Positions 45,602 to 55,374 are shown, numbered from the stretch's first letter. The stretch: 64,000 nucleotides of DNA from CAVRCT01 sp963719645 (GCA_963719645.1 CAVRCT010000001.1:1-64000), one strand, 5' to 3'. The notes: a model not told the origin generated them from the letters alone. A program made the numbers and translations.

Positions 45602-46996
45602 ATGGTAAATCATACTAAAAAAACGCGGACAGAGTCTGATAGCATGGGCTCAATTGAAGTGGCGAGTGATGTGTATTGGGGTGCGCAAACGGAGCGCTCA
45701 TTGCATCATTTTGCGATTGGTGAAAATAAAATGCCAAAGGAATTAATTCGTGCATTTGCGATTTTAAAAAAAGCAGCGGCGTTAACGAATCAAGAATTAG
45801 GTTTGCTGACAGATGAAAAAACCAAATTAATTGTTGCCGCAGCCGATGAAATTATTGCGGGCAAATTTATGGATCAGTTTCCCTTAAAAGTTTGGCAGAC
45901 CGGCAGTGGCACGCAAACGAATATGAATGTGAATGAAGTCATTGCAAATCGCGCGATTGAAATGGCGGGTGGTGAGTTGGGCAGTAAAAAACCCATTCAT
46001 CCGAATGATGATGTGAATCGTTCTCAATCATCCAATGATACCTTTCCAACGGCGATGCATATTGCAGCTACCGAAAGTATTGTGCAAAAGTTAATTCCTG
46101 CCGTCAAAGAATTGCGTCAGGCATTAGTCGAAAAACAACATCAATTCGCTCATATTGTCAAAGTCGGTCGTACGCATTTACAAGATGCGGTGCCATTGAC
46201 ATTGGGTCAGGAATTTTCGGGTTATATTGCGCAATTGGATGCGTGTTTAAGAAATATCGATGCCACGTTACCTGGATTGTATGAGTTGGCGTTAGGGGGT
46301 ACTGCGGTTGGTACCGGAATTAATGCACCTGCTAAATTTGCTGAAAAATCCGCTGAAAAAATTGCTCGTCTGACGGGATTGCCGTTTGTGACGGCGCCTA
46401 ACAAATTTGCTGCATTAGCGGCACATGATGCATTTGTCTTTGCCAGTGGTGGATTAAAAACATTAGCGTGTGCATTGATGAAAATTGCCAATGACGTGCG
46501 TTGGTTAGGGTCGGGCCCGCGTTGTGGGTTAGGCGAATTAATTTTACCGGAAAACGAACCTGGCTCTTCGATCATGCCTGGCAAAGTTAATCCGACGCAG
46601 TGTGAAGCGATGACGATGGTATGCGTGCAGGTGATGGGCAATGATGCCACGATTGCATTTGCGGATTCCCAAGGGAATTTTGAATTAAATGTATTTAAGC
46701 CGGTGATTATTTATAACTTTATGCATTCGGTGATGATTTTATCGGATTCCATGCGCATGTTTACCGAGTTTATGGTGAAGGGGATGGTTGCAGATGAGCA
46801 ACGCATTCGTGAATTTGTTGAAAATTCGTTGATGCTAGTGACGGCATTGACACCTAAAATTGGTTATGACAAATCGGCGCAAATTGCGCATAAAGCCTGG
46901 CATGAAGGCACGAGTTTGTTGCAAGCGTGTTTGGCGTTGGGGCATTTGACGGAGAAGGAATTTAGGGAATTGGTGCGGCCTGAGACGATGGTTTAG
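45602..46996 (+). CDS. fumC: Class II fumarate hydratase FumC
   Basis: A fumarase of 464 residues that hydrates fumarate to malate without an Fe-S cluster. The signature G-S-S-I-M-P-G-K-V-N-P is near residue 321, and the G-S-G-T-Q-T-N-M-N-V-N-E motif and T-H-L-Q-D-A-V-P motif are intact. AGAGGAGAAGAA lies before the ATG. Length is normal. Confidence 0.96.
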   Translation: MVNHTKKTRTESDSMGSIEVASDVYWGAQTERSLHHFAIGENKMPKELIRAFAILKKAAALTNQELGLLTDEKTKLIVAAADEIIAGKFMDQFPLKVWQTGSGTQTNMNVNEVIANRAIEMAGGELGSKKPIHPNDDVNRSQSSNDTFPTAMHIAATESIVQKLIPAVKELRQALVEKQHQFAHIVKVGRTHLQDAVPLTLGQEFSGYIAQLDACLRNIDATLPGLYELALGGTAVGTGINAPAKFAEKSAEKIARLTGLPFVTAPNKFAALAAHDAFVFASGGLKTLACALMKIANDVRWLGSGPRCGLGELILPENEPGSSIMPGKVNPTQCEAMTMVCVQVMGNDATIAFADSQGNFELNVFKPVIIYNFMHSVMILSDSMRMFTEFMVKGMVADEQRIREFVENSLMLVTALTPKIGYDKSAQIAHKAWHEGTSLLQACLALGHLTEKEFRELVRPETMV

Positions 46997-47018
46997 TGAG
47001 TTACCTGGATTGCATTGG

Positions 47019-47168
47019 CGTTGTTGCGTAATTCACGCACCGTCATTGCGAGGAGCGTTTTTTGCGACGAAGCAATCCAGTTTTTGATTCTGTAAGTCTA
47101 AAACTGGATTGCTTCGTCGCAAAAAGCGCTCCTCGCAATGACGGAAGTGGGAATTATGCAACAACGTC
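47019..47168. repeat. R1 long form flanked by an 11-bp duplication
   Basis: Arms CGTTGTTGCGTAATTC and GAATTATGCAACAACG enclose the R1 core. GATTGCATTGG occurs at 47008-47018 and again at 47169-47179, a target-site duplication just after fumC. The arrangement is the same as at 33898. Confidence 0.92.
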
Positions 47169-47209
47169 GATTGCATTGGGTTCACGGATGAAGTTCTTGG
47201 GTAGTGTTT

Positions 47210-47475
47210 AAGAAAGGGCTGCCATCTTGAGTGCTTAAGAAAGGGCTGCCATCTTGAGTGCTTAAGAAAGGGCTGTCATCTTGAGTGCTTAAGAAAGGGC
47301 TGTCATCCTGAGCGCTTTTCGCTCCGAAGGATCTCCCGCAAATTTCTGATGTTTGCTAAAAGATATTCTTAAGCATCTCTCTACTTTATGGGGAGATCCT
47401 TCGGAGCGAAAAGCGCTCAGGATGACAGCCCTTTCTTAAGCACTCAAGATGACAGCCCTTTCTTAAGCACTCTCA
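47210..47475. repeat. R2 palindromic repeat with partial 27-bp arrays on both sides
   Basis: A complete R2 copy (about 47275-47440) is preceded by three extra units of the 27-bp arm sequence and followed by two partial ones. Some units read CCATCTTGAG instead of CCATCCTGAG-like forms, so they have drifted. No gene is seen in 46997-47494. Confidence 0.88.
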
Positions 47476-47494
47476 AAGCGTTTCATCCGTGAGC

Positions 47495-50251
47495 TCAAAA
47501 CAAAGGTATGTTTTTATTACACTGTTGTGAAAATGTTTTAGAATTTCTGCTAATTGCATACAAACTATCACTGCCTGATTCCCGCCAAAAAGAACCGCTC
47601 GCTGTCACGACAATTTGTTGAGTCGGTCTATCTTGTAAGGAATAAGCCACCTCAGGAGTTGGCTGTTTTCGTTTGTGAGGTGAGGAAGAAGGTTGCTTGG
47701 CTTTTTGAATCAATTGACCAGCGCTTAAAAGCAACAGACACACTTCAGTCGACAAGCGCCCCTCAGCCAGCAATTTTTTATCTTGAATGATCAGGTCGTT
47801 GTGCAGAACAGGTTGCGTCTTGAAACGAGATAAAATATTTTCAACCATAATTCGTCGATACGCTATTTTCAATGCGTAATAACCTGCGCCAATCAATGCG
47901 GCAGCGCCTAAGCAGCCTGCGACAAAACCGACAATGGCTGCACCAACAGGATTTGTCACGACAGCTACAATGATCAATGCAGCCAATGCTAATGTTCCAC
48001 CTACACTGCCAAACGTACCGCCTAGCATATAACGTCCTGAGCGGGGTGTGTTTAAGGGTAAGGGGTTGACGCGAGGTGCGACAGGCTTTGTTTCCGGTTC
48101 TTTTTGTTCTGAGTTCGCCCTGGGCTGTACTTGAATCGGTTGTGCGTTTAACGTGTTTTTTGCAACGCGAGAAGCGCGCGTAATATGTTGCTTAAACAAC
48201 TCATACTCAGCGGTTGTCTGAATCGCTAAGGCTTTTTGATAATCCCCTGCAAATAGATCAAAGATGCGTTGAATAGCAGGCATCATTTTTTCAGGTGAAT
48301 CAGCTTGATGTTGCAAAATATTTTTTAACGAATTTCGAATCACTGCATCAATGTGTTTTAAAGCAATAAAGCGCAAACGAGCTGTTTCAGCAGAAAGGTG
48401 TTGTTCCGCTTTGTATTCCACTCCTTGAAATAATTGAGCACGATAATGATTTTGTTTAATAAAGTTTTGAATATGATGATCGATGGCTTGTTGAATGCAA
48501 GCGGCATGATATTTTTCTAAGTCAGCTAGCAGGTTGTCATGTTGAGATAATTTAATCAGATAAGCGACATAACTATTTTCTAGCGGAAATGCAGGATCTA
48601 ATGCAGTATAGACAGGCCAAACAGATGAAGTGGTTATGGCGCCACGTTCCAATAATAAAATCATCATCTCAGCATTGCCAAATTCAATGGCATATTCTAA
48701 CAGTGATTTTCCGCTAGGAAGTTTGGTATTGAGATCGGCTTTTGCATCCAGTAATAATGTCAGAGCCGATACATGATTTTTATAAATGGCAGCCGCTAAA
48801 CATTCTAGCTTGATTTCATGACCTGAAGCCAACAAGGTTTTAATCCGGTCAAGTTGATTAAATCGCACAGCATAAAAAAGGCTATTTCTCTCAACCTCTG
48901 GAGACACGGGGGAAAATCTAAGAGATGAATGCCAAGTTGTTATTTCCTGCACGCTACTTCTCATGTGGCGAGTATTGATAGACAGTTCAACCGATAGTTC
49001 CATTGTTGCAGTATTCAAATCGTGTTGGATGACTTTTTCTTCACGAGCCTCTTTCAGTTTTTTAACGAGAGGCGTAAATTTTTCATCGGTTGTTTGTGCC
49101 TCCATCAATACCCAGCTCTTTTCTTGAGGATGATAACCAAGTGAAATGAGTGTGTTTACAGTGCCAATATCAAAACTTTTAAAATAGGCAGGTAAACCGA
49201 GGGTTAAGATCAGCGAAGCTAATTCTTGTAGATTGCATGCCCGATAAGGTTGAAAGTGAATATCAAGCAAATACCAGGTTTCTTCGTTCAAATGATAGCA
49301 AATTGGGATGGTATGATCTGTCACGAAAATTTGAATGCAGAGTGGTAATAAATCATCGAATTGTCGCGGTAGTTGAAGAAAGATTTTTTCAAGTCCCGCA
49401 AAATAATCCATCAATTGCTGATGATTTGCTTTGCCGCCAATGGATGGCAAATTGATGACGCCTGATTGAGTCGATTCAACATTTTGCTTTTTTTCGTCTA
49501 GATCGACAGGTGCTAAAAGATTTTTCTTTCGTGTATCCATTTGAGTCCTAGGCGTTTTTAAAAGTGCAAATTCTCCAGTTTGATAAATAGCCATACTACT
49601 GAGATAAATGCCGATTTCTTGTAATTGTTGAATGAATGGATACGTTTTATGAAATGTTGCCATTTCATCTGCAACCAATATGCGTCTTTCATCAAGCGGT
49701 AATTTCGATTCATTGAGTTTTTTTTGCTGATAAGCAGAACATATTGCATTAGCAAAATCAACTTGTGATTTCAATTCATCCGCAGGAAAAGTCTGTACAG
49801 CCTGGACGGATTGTTCTTGAAAAAAGCTTTGTTTATACTCGCGACAGCCTAATTTTTTTAATAATTGATCGAGAGCGAGAGTCGCTTTGATTTGATCTTT
49901 GTCTGCAGAGGGGTGGGGATGTTGAATAGGTTGTTTTATTTCTCCTGCTTTACCATCGACGGATGGCGCTTTTATTTCTATTTCTAATTGTTGAGCAAAG
50001 GCTTGTAAAAAAGGCATATCGACGATTTTTTGAGTTTCTCCTTTTTTCACTTCTCCGGGCTGTAAGACACCCATATGTACATTGTCTAAGCGATTACGCC
50101 AGATGGGGAAAGCCAATCCGAGCACCATTTGCTCCACCGTATCAGCATGGCCTTGGCAATATCCTGCTGACGGAGTGTAAGGATTAAATTGTGTTGCTTT
50201 ATCAGATAAATTTCCCGGTGTATATTGGGTTAAATCACGTTGCCGACTCAC
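47495..50251 (-). CDS. Large ankyrin-repeat protein, candidate secreted effector
   Basis: 918 residues. The N-terminal part (about 20-360) contains a Gly-Tyr-Cys-Gln-Gly-His segment (C32) and, much later, H313 and D330 in a T-D-H ... W-Y-L-L-D context, the spacing seen in YopT-like (C58) papain folds. Two or three ankyrin repeats follow at about 450-545 (motifs L-L-L-D-A-K-A-D-L-N and L-L-E-R-G-A), then a helical region. A membrane hairpin rich in Gly/Ala lies at about 750-800, and the tail is polar. GTG 50251 has GAGG six bases upstream. A PmrA-type promoter precedes it. The peptidase reading is tentative; effector status is inferred from ankyrin repeats, membrane hairpin and promoter. Confidence 0.7.
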   Translation of the reverse strand: MSRQRDLTQYTPGNLSDKATQFNPYTPSAGYCQGHADTVEQMVLGLAFPIWRNRLDNVHMGVLQPGEVKKGETQKIVDMPFLQAFAQQLEIEIKAPSVDGKAGEIKQPIQHPHPSADKDQIKATLALDQLLKKLGCREYKQSFFQEQSVQAVQTFPADELKSQVDFANAICSAYQQKKLNESKLPLDERRILVADEMATFHKTYPFIQQLQEIGIYLSSMAIYQTGEFALLKTPRTQMDTRKKNLLAPVDLDEKKQNVESTQSGVINLPSIGGKANHQQLMDYFAGLEKIFLQLPRQFDDLLPLCIQIFVTDHTIPICYHLNEETWYLLDIHFQPYRACNLQELASLILTLGLPAYFKSFDIGTVNTLISLGYHPQEKSWVLMEAQTTDEKFTPLVKKLKEAREEKVIQHDLNTATMELSVELSINTRHMRSSVQEITTWHSSLRFSPVSPEVERNSLFYAVRFNQLDRIKTLLASGHEIKLECLAAAIYKNHVSALTLLLDAKADLNTKLPSGKSLLEYAIEFGNAEMMILLLERGAITTSSVWPVYTALDPAFPLENSYVAYLIKLSQHDNLLADLEKYHAACIQQAIDHHIQNFIKQNHYRAQLFQGVEYKAEQHLSAETARLRFIALKHIDAVIRNSLKNILQHQADSPEKMMPAIQRIFDLFAGDYQKALAIQTTAEYELFKQHITRASRVAKNTLNAQPIQVQPRANSEQKEPETKPVAPRVNPLPLNTPRSGRYMLGGTFGSVGGTLALAALIIVAVVTNPVGAAIVGFVAGCLGAAALIGAGYYALKIAYRRIMVENILSRFKTQPVLHNDLIIQDKKLLAEGRLSTEVCLLLLSAGQLIQKAKQPSSSPHKRKQPTPEVAYSLQDRPTQQIVVTASGSFWRESGSDSLYAISRNSKTFSQQCNKNIPLF

Positions 50252-50284
50252 GAGAAACCTCGTTTTTTTATGATGAAGGTGGGA

Positions 50285-50317
50285 ATTGTACTAGAGAGAG
50301 ATTAACGGTAGCTTAAG
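50285..50317 (-). promoter_or_regulatory. PmrA-type box and -10 box of the ankyrin gene
   Basis: On the minus strand CTTAAG-N5-GTTAAT (50317-50301) is followed after exactly ten bases by TACAAT (50290-50285). Eleven of twelve box positions match YTTAAK-N5-YTTAAK. The gap of ten is the same as at 5293-5325 in front of the 897-residue gene. Confidence 0.65.
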
Positions 50318-50344
50318 GCTGGCTCTTTCTATTAATAAAGAATT

Positions 50345-51574
50345 CTAAGCAGCAGGAAATAATCCAGGCATCCAGCGATGTGCAAGTGCGGCAGGGAAAG
50401 CTAATTTAAGTGGGGACTTTGGTTGATCAGAAATGAGAATACCTTTTTCAATTAAAGTTGCTGTTAGTCGACGGGCATGCCTGTCGGTGACATTCAATAT
50501 ACTTGACATGTCACCTCTGGATATTTCACCGCGATATAAAATTGCTTCAAGTATCTGCAGGGCGTGAGAGGGCAAATTTCCCATTTCAATTTCCTCACGC
50601 GCCCATAATAAAATGCGCGTGCGCAATAAATCTGGCTGCATCAGTTTTTCCATAAAATTGACTTGATCAATGCTGGTTTCAAGAAAAAATTGCATAAAAT
50701 TGACAAGCGCTTCTTCACTTAAATTGCCACGGCCATCTAAATCATTGCGGCGCGTTAAATCACAATTTGCCAGATGTGCTTTATAGACTTCTACATTGCG
50801 AGCTAATCCACGGGCAATAGACCACATTCCCCCGGTATTTAGCGCACTGAGTGTGATCGCATGAGACATGAGACGAGCGACCCTCCCATTTCCATCAAGA
50901 AAGGGGTGAATCCACAATAAACGATGATGCGATGCAGCAAGTGCGATGATTGCTTCGGATTTACCTAGGGAAGTGTAGTAAGACTCAAAACGAGCAAGAA
51001 ATCGTGGAACTGCGCCCGGGCTGATTGCAATATGATGACCTACTTTTACATCCATTTGACGTAACTGTCCTGGAATAACTTTCATCTTTTTTTTGCTATC
51101 TGGATCTTCTGCCCACATTAAATCGTCAGGCAGTAAGCTATAAAAACGGTGGTGAATGTTGCAAATCGTCGCACAAGAAAAGATACTTTCTTTTATTCCC
51201 CCCTGGTCAATCCACTCTTGAACGGCAATATGTGCTTTCGCCTCTTTTTGCAGATTGCGCTTTTTGATATCTGAGCTGTAGCTGCCTTGCAATGCTCGCT
51301 CAATGTCAATTGGATGCGTATCATGTCCCTCAATTAAGTTGCTGTAATAGCAATTCATTGCTCGTACTATCGTTGCGAGAGAGGCTTGGATTGCCGGCGG
51401 CAAGCTGCGTCTAAATCCGGCTGACTTTGCGACTAATTCCATAGCAAGATCCATTAGCCTATTTCGATACACTGAATTTTCAGAGATTGACAGGGGTTCC
51501 ATCAATGATAAGCTTTCACCCCTGTCAATGGTGGGCGAAATGTCCGATTTTATGTCCGATCTTTGTGTTTTCAT
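50345..51574 (-). CDS. Fic-domain protein, class II, with C-terminal winged helix
   Basis: A 409-residue Fic protein. The inhibitory helix motif S-x-x-x-E-G (S78, E82, G83) lies before the Fic core, making it class II. The catalytic motif H-P-F-L-D-G-N-G-R begins at H223 and is intact. Fic enzymes usually transfer AMP to hydroxyl groups of target proteins. The last 90 residues look like a winged helix (D-M-S-S-I-L-N-V-T-D-R-H-A-R), which may bind DNA. Two copies of a 20-bp repeat flank the promoter, so autoregulation is likely. It is not part of a visible toxin-antitoxin pair; neighbours are an effector-like gene and an antiporter. Confidence 0.88.
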   Translation of the reverse strand: MKTQRSDIKSDISPTIDRGESLSLMEPLSISENSVYRNRLMDLAMELVAKSAGFRRSLPPAIQASLATIVRAMNCYYSNLIEGHDTHPIDIERALQGSYSSDIKKRNLQKEAKAHIAVQEWIDQGGIKESIFSCATICNIHHRFYSLLPDDLMWAEDPDSKKKMKVIPGQLRQMDVKVGHHIAISPGAVPRFLARFESYYTSLGKSEAIIALAASHHRLLWIHPFLDGNGRVARLMSHAITLSALNTGGMWSIARGLARNVEVYKAHLANCDLTRRNDLDGRGNLSEEALVNFMQFFLETSIDQVNFMEKLMQPDLLRTRILLWAREEIEMGNLPSHALQILEAILYRGEISRGDMSSILNVTDRHARRLTATLIEKGILISDQPKSPLKLAFPAALAHRWMPGLFPAA

Positions 51575-51648
51575 GTTATTGATTATAGCACATTTTATTT
51601 AAAAAATGTTGAAATATGATAAATTAAATGTCCTATTTTATGTCCGAT
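51541..51648 (-). promoter_or_regulatory. Duplicated 20-bp operator-like repeat at the Fic gene
   Basis: TGTCCGATTTTATGTCCGAT at 51541-51560 (inside the first codons) and a copy with one change at 51629-51648 (upstream) are 88 bp apart, about eight helical turns. Each contains TGTCC.AT twice. An 11-bp inverted repeat (TTGACAGGGGT, 51487-51497; ACCCCTGTCAA, 51518-51528) lies further into the gene. The arrangement suggests a DNA-binding regulator, perhaps the Fic protein itself. Confidence 0.6.
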
Positions 51649-51700
51649 TCTATCATGAGGTTTAAGCAAGAGGTGACAACAATCGTTTTTTGACAGGGTC

Positions 51701-53674
51701 TTACAAATTCATCAACAATTTTTCTTCCGCCGCTTCTAAATCCTTAGCATCCCCATACGCAATAATAATATCTTTCGCCAACAACTTCGTATTCCCATGC
51801 GGTTTTGCATATTTCACTTCTCCGCGGCGCATGGCGACAATTTCAATCCCGGATTCTCGTAACTGTAAGTCTTTCAATTTTTTATTCACCGCGAATGATC
51901 CTTCGGGAATTACAATGGGTTGTAAATGCGATAAGCCTAAACCACCTTCGCCATCATAGGTGCCAGTAAAGACTTTTTGCAGCATTGCATAATCTTTGCT
52001 GCGCACCTCTTGGATTAATTCAAAAATTTTGGCACGGGATAAGTGAAGTAAATTTAATAAATGATAAGACATCGTCAAGCTTTCTTCAAAAATTTCAGCA
52101 ATGATTTCTGTTGCACCATGTTCTTTTAAAATTTTTAATTCATTCTCATCATGACAGCGCACAACAATCGGCAAGTTAGGATATTTCGGCCGCACCATTT
52201 GTAAAATTTTAATGGTTGCACGTAAATCATTAAAGCTAGTCACTAACACTTTTGCATGTTTCAAGCGCGCCGCTTTTAAAATGCCAGGATGGGTCGGGTC
52301 GCCAAAAATAACGTTTTCCCCGGCTAAGCTGGCTCTTTTTATTAATTCAGAATCCAAATCAAAACCAAAGTAGGGGATAGCCACTTTATCTAACATGCGC
52401 GCTAAATTTTGTCCGACCCGACCATAGCCGCAAATGATGATGTGGTTTTTAACTTTTTTTACCGAGTGAGTAATTTTTTCTTGAATGACGGTGTCATTGA
52501 TTTTTTGTGTGCGCAGTAATAAAAATCGGACAATCTGTTTATTGAAACGAATAATAATCGGTGAAATGGCAATACTTAGTAATAACGCAGCGAGAACGGT
52601 TTGCCCTTCCTGTGAAGATAAGATTTTTTCATTGAGAGCGAGTGTCAATAAGGCAAAACCAAATTCACCGCCTTGTGCTAAGATCAGGCCCGTGCGTAAG
52701 GCCGCCGAAATTTCGCTACCGGTCAGTCGACATAATGTGCTGATTAAGATTAATTTACCTAGGGTTAAACCTAACAACAGTAAAACAATTTCTAACCACG
52801 AAGTTTGCCACGCAGAAAGATCTGTCAGCATGCCAATGGTAATAAAAAATAATCCTAATAAAATATCGCGAAATGGGCGAATTTCCACATCAATTTGATG
52901 CCGGAATTCGGTTTCGCCTAACATAATCCCTGCGAGCAGTGCACCTAAGGCAAACGATAATCCCATCCAATGGGTAATCCAGGCAGCCGTCAGAGTGACT
53001 AATAAAACCGTTAAGGTGAATAATTCAATTGCCCGTGTTTTGGCAATGAGACGAAAGAGTGGTTTTAACAGCCAATGCCCCAACGTCAAAATGAGCGCAA
53101 TGGCTAACACACCTTTTGCTAATGCCCAAAGTAAAATAACGCCTAAGTTTTGCGTTTGGTTACTCGCAAGACCCGCAATCAAAATAATTAATGGCACAAC
53201 CGCTAAATCTTGCAGTAACAAGATACCAATCGCATTTAACCCATGTGAGGAATAATATTCGAGTTGCTCGCCTAATTGTTTTCCCGCAATGGCGGTAGAA
53301 GACATCGCGATGATGCTGCCCATGACGAGCCCTGTGAGAATCGACAAATTAAAAATCTGACAGGCCGCGACTGTTATCAAAATACTCAATAAAATTTGTA
53401 AACTGCCGGTGATAAAAATAGACGATTTTAAAGAGAGCAATTTGGGTAAGGAAAATTCTAACCCAATGGTAAACATTAAAAAAACGATGCCAAATTCAGC
53501 TAATTCTTTAATACTGGGCGTATCCGGCACAAGTCCTAATGCATGAGGGCCCACCAGTGCGCCGACGAATAAATAACCGAGAATCACAGAGAGTTTTAAT
53601 TGACGAAAAATTACAGTCACAACGAGTGCTATAAAAAATACGCTTAAAATGACTTCCAAGATGTCAAAGTTCAT
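51701..53674 (-). CDS. CPA2-family cation:proton antiporter (KefB-like)
   Basis: A 657-residue membrane protein. A Na+/H+-exchanger domain of about twelve segments (about 1-385) is followed by an RCK/TrkA-N Rossmann domain beginning G-Y-G-R-V-G-Q-N near residue 417 and a TrkA-C domain (about 570-655). This is the layout of KefB/KefC and YbaL, potassium/proton antiporters gated by ligand binding to the RCK domain. ATG 53674 is preferred over the longer frame, which has no membrane-protein character. Ion specificity is not readable from sequence. Confidence 0.88.
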   Translation of the reverse strand: MNFDILEVILSVFFIALVVTVIFRQLKLSVILGYLFVGALVGPHALGLVPDTPSIKELAEFGIVFLMFTIGLEFSLPKLLSLKSSIFITGSLQILLSILITVAACQIFNLSILTGLVMGSIIAMSSTAIAGKQLGEQLEYYSSHGLNAIGILLLQDLAVVPLIILIAGLASNQTQNLGVILLWALAKGVLAIALILTLGHWLLKPLFRLIAKTRAIELFTLTVLLVTLTAAWITHWMGLSFALGALLAGIMLGETEFRHQIDVEIRPFRDILLGLFFITIGMLTDLSAWQTSWLEIVLLLLGLTLGKLILISTLCRLTGSEISAALRTGLILAQGGEFGFALLTLALNEKILSSQEGQTVLAALLLSIAISPIIIRFNKQIVRFLLLRTQKINDTVIQEKITHSVKKVKNHIIICGYGRVGQNLARMLDKVAIPYFGFDLDSELIKRASLAGENVIFGDPTHPGILKAARLKHAKVLVTSFNDLRATIKILQMVRPKYPNLPIVVRCHDENELKILKEHGATEIIAEIFEESLTMSYHLLNLLHLSRAKIFELIQEVRSKDYAMLQKVFTGTYDGEGGLGLSHLQPIVIPEGSFAVNKKLKDLQLRESGIEIVAMRRGEVKYAKPHGNTKLLAKDIIIAYGDAKDLEAAEEKLLMNL

Positions 53675-53774
53675 TGTGATACTTTTCCCTAGAGTCGTGA
53701 CTGCATTGGCAGTTGTAATCATAGCGAAGATTAGGCAAGATTGCCATTCGAAACAAGATGCCATGGAGAACGCG

Positions 53775-54866
53775 ATGCGTAAAGTTTATAATTTTAGCCC
53801 AGGTCCTGCGATGTTGCCGGAAGAAGTGTTATTGCAGGCGCAAAAAGAAATGCTGGATTGGAATAATACCGGTATGTCCATCATGGAATTGGGGCATCGC
53901 GGTCCTTCTTTTAAAGTGGTGGCAGAGCAAGCTGAAGCTGATTTACGCGAATTAATGTCGATTCCGAAACAGTATCATGTGCTTTTTATGGCAGGCGGTG
54001 CGTCGCACCAATTTGCGATGGTTCCATTGAACTTATTAAATTCCGCCGCGCAAGCAGATTACGTTGACACAGGCATTTGGTCGAAGAAGGCGATTGATGA
54101 AGCGCAACGGTATGGCGAAATTCGGGTGGTTGCTCAGACAGAAGTTCATCATCAACAGGTGATGATTCCAGCGCAAGAGAAGTGGTCACTGAATCCAGAA
54201 GCCTCTTATGTGCATTACACGCCGAATGAAACCATTGAAGGGGTTGAATTTCAATGGGTGCCAAAAACAGGCAAGGTGCCGTTAGTGGCCGATATGACTT
54301 CTTTTATTTTATCAAAACCCATTGATGTGAATCAGTTTGGTGTGATTTATGCCGGTGCGCAAAAGAATTTGGGTCAAGCGGGAATCAGTGTAGTCATTAT
54401 TCGCGATGATTTAATTCGTGAACCCTTGTCACTGACGCCAACGTTATATAGCTACAAAGTCAGTGTCGACAACAAATCTCTTTACAATACACCGCCAACG
54501 TACGCTTGGTATATTTTAGGTTTAATGGTTGCCTGGATGAAGAAAAAAGGTGGGATTCGTTATTTTGCTGAATTGAATCAGCGGAAATCACAAAAGTTAT
54601 ATTCCTATATTGATAGCAAGAATGATTTTTATATGAATAGTGTGAATCCAAGCTGCCGTTCTGTGATGAATATTCCATTTAATTTAATTCGTCAGGAATT
54701 AACGGACATGTTTTTAACGTCTGCTGAGCAGCATGGTTTAACGAATCTTAAAGGACATCGATTGGCGGGTGGTGTGCGCGCGAGCATTTACAATTCGATG
54801 CCAGAGGAGGGCGTTGATGCGTTGATTGCGTTTATGGATGAATTTGCGAGAAAGCATTCTAGGTAG
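53775..54866 (+). CDS. serC: Phosphoserine aminotransferase SerC
   Basis: A PLP-dependent aminotransferase of 363 residues for serine (and often pyridoxine) synthesis. The start F-S-P-G-P-A-M-L-P, the substrate motif, and the PLP-lysine in G-A-Q-K-N-L-G near residue 197 are present. ATG 53775 is chosen because GGAG lies six bases before it; longer frames read into the divergent antiporter gene. serA and serB are not in the window. Confidence 0.95.
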   Translation: MRKVYNFSPGPAMLPEEVLLQAQKEMLDWNNTGMSIMELGHRGPSFKVVAEQAEADLRELMSIPKQYHVLFMAGGASHQFAMVPLNLLNSAAQADYVDTGIWSKKAIDEAQRYGEIRVVAQTEVHHQQVMIPAQEKWSLNPEASYVHYTPNETIEGVEFQWVPKTGKVPLVADMTSFILSKPIDVNQFGVIYAGAQKNLGQAGISVVIIRDDLIREPLSLTPTLYSYKVSVDNKSLYNTPPTYAWYILGLMVAWMKKKGGIRYFAELNQRKSQKLYSYIDSKNDFYMNSVNPSCRSVMNIPFNLIRQELTDMFLTSAEQHGLTNLKGHRLAGGVRASIYNSMPEEGVDALIAFMDEFARKHSR

Positions 54867-54870
54867 CGCT

Positions 54871-55338
54871 CTATTTTTGACTATCAATCTTCAATCGAGC
54901 TTGTCTACGCAACACGGCTTTTTCATGACGTGCTTTTTGCAATTCTGTGGTTAATTGCAAAGGAGGGACTTTAGTTGGTTTGCCGTTTTCATCTAACGCT
55001 ACCATCGTAAAATAACATGTGTTAGTATGCCGCTGCTTTTGCGTCAGTAAATTTTCAGCAATCACCCGAATCCCTATTTCTATCGAGCTGTTACCCACAT
55101 AGTTAACACTGGCATAAAACGTCACGAGCTCACCCACATGAATAGGTTCTTTAAATATCACTTGATCAACAGAAAGTGTCACAATGTGTTTGCCTGAGTA
55201 GCGCGCAGCACACGCATAAGCCACGCGATCGAGTAATTTCAAAATATGACCGCCATGCACATTGCCGTAAAAGTTGGCCATGTCAGGTGTCATGATCTCT
55301 GACATGATGATGGACGTTGCTTCTTCATTCATTTCCAT
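54871..55338 (-). CDS. Acyl-CoA thioesterase, YciA-like hotdog protein
   Basis: 155 residues. The hotdog-fold motif N-x-x-G-x-x-H-G-G-H-I-L-K-L-L-D with the catalytic Asp is near residue 20, followed by the long central helix and V-D-Q-V-x-F. It hydrolyses acyl-CoA; the chain length cannot be inferred. ATG 55338 is chosen because AGGGGTG precedes it and the family begins here. It converges with serC, four bases apart. Confidence 0.88.
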   Translation of the reverse strand: MEMNEEATSIIMSEIMTPDMANFYGNVHGGHILKLLDRVAYACAARYSGKHIVTLSVDQVIFKEPIHVGELVTFYASVNYVGNSSIEIGIRVIAENLLTQKQRHTNTCYFTMVALDENGKPTKVPPLQLTTELQKARHEKAVLRRQARLKIDSQK

Positions 55339-55374
55339 ATAACACCCCTTTTTTTTAATTATAACAGAGGATTT

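Noticed and set aside
50345..53674. Fic gene and antiporter as a toxin-antitoxin or defence pair
   Set aside because: The Fic protein carries its own inhibitory helix, and the antiporter has the ordinary CPA2 layout with its own start; nothing ties the two functionally.
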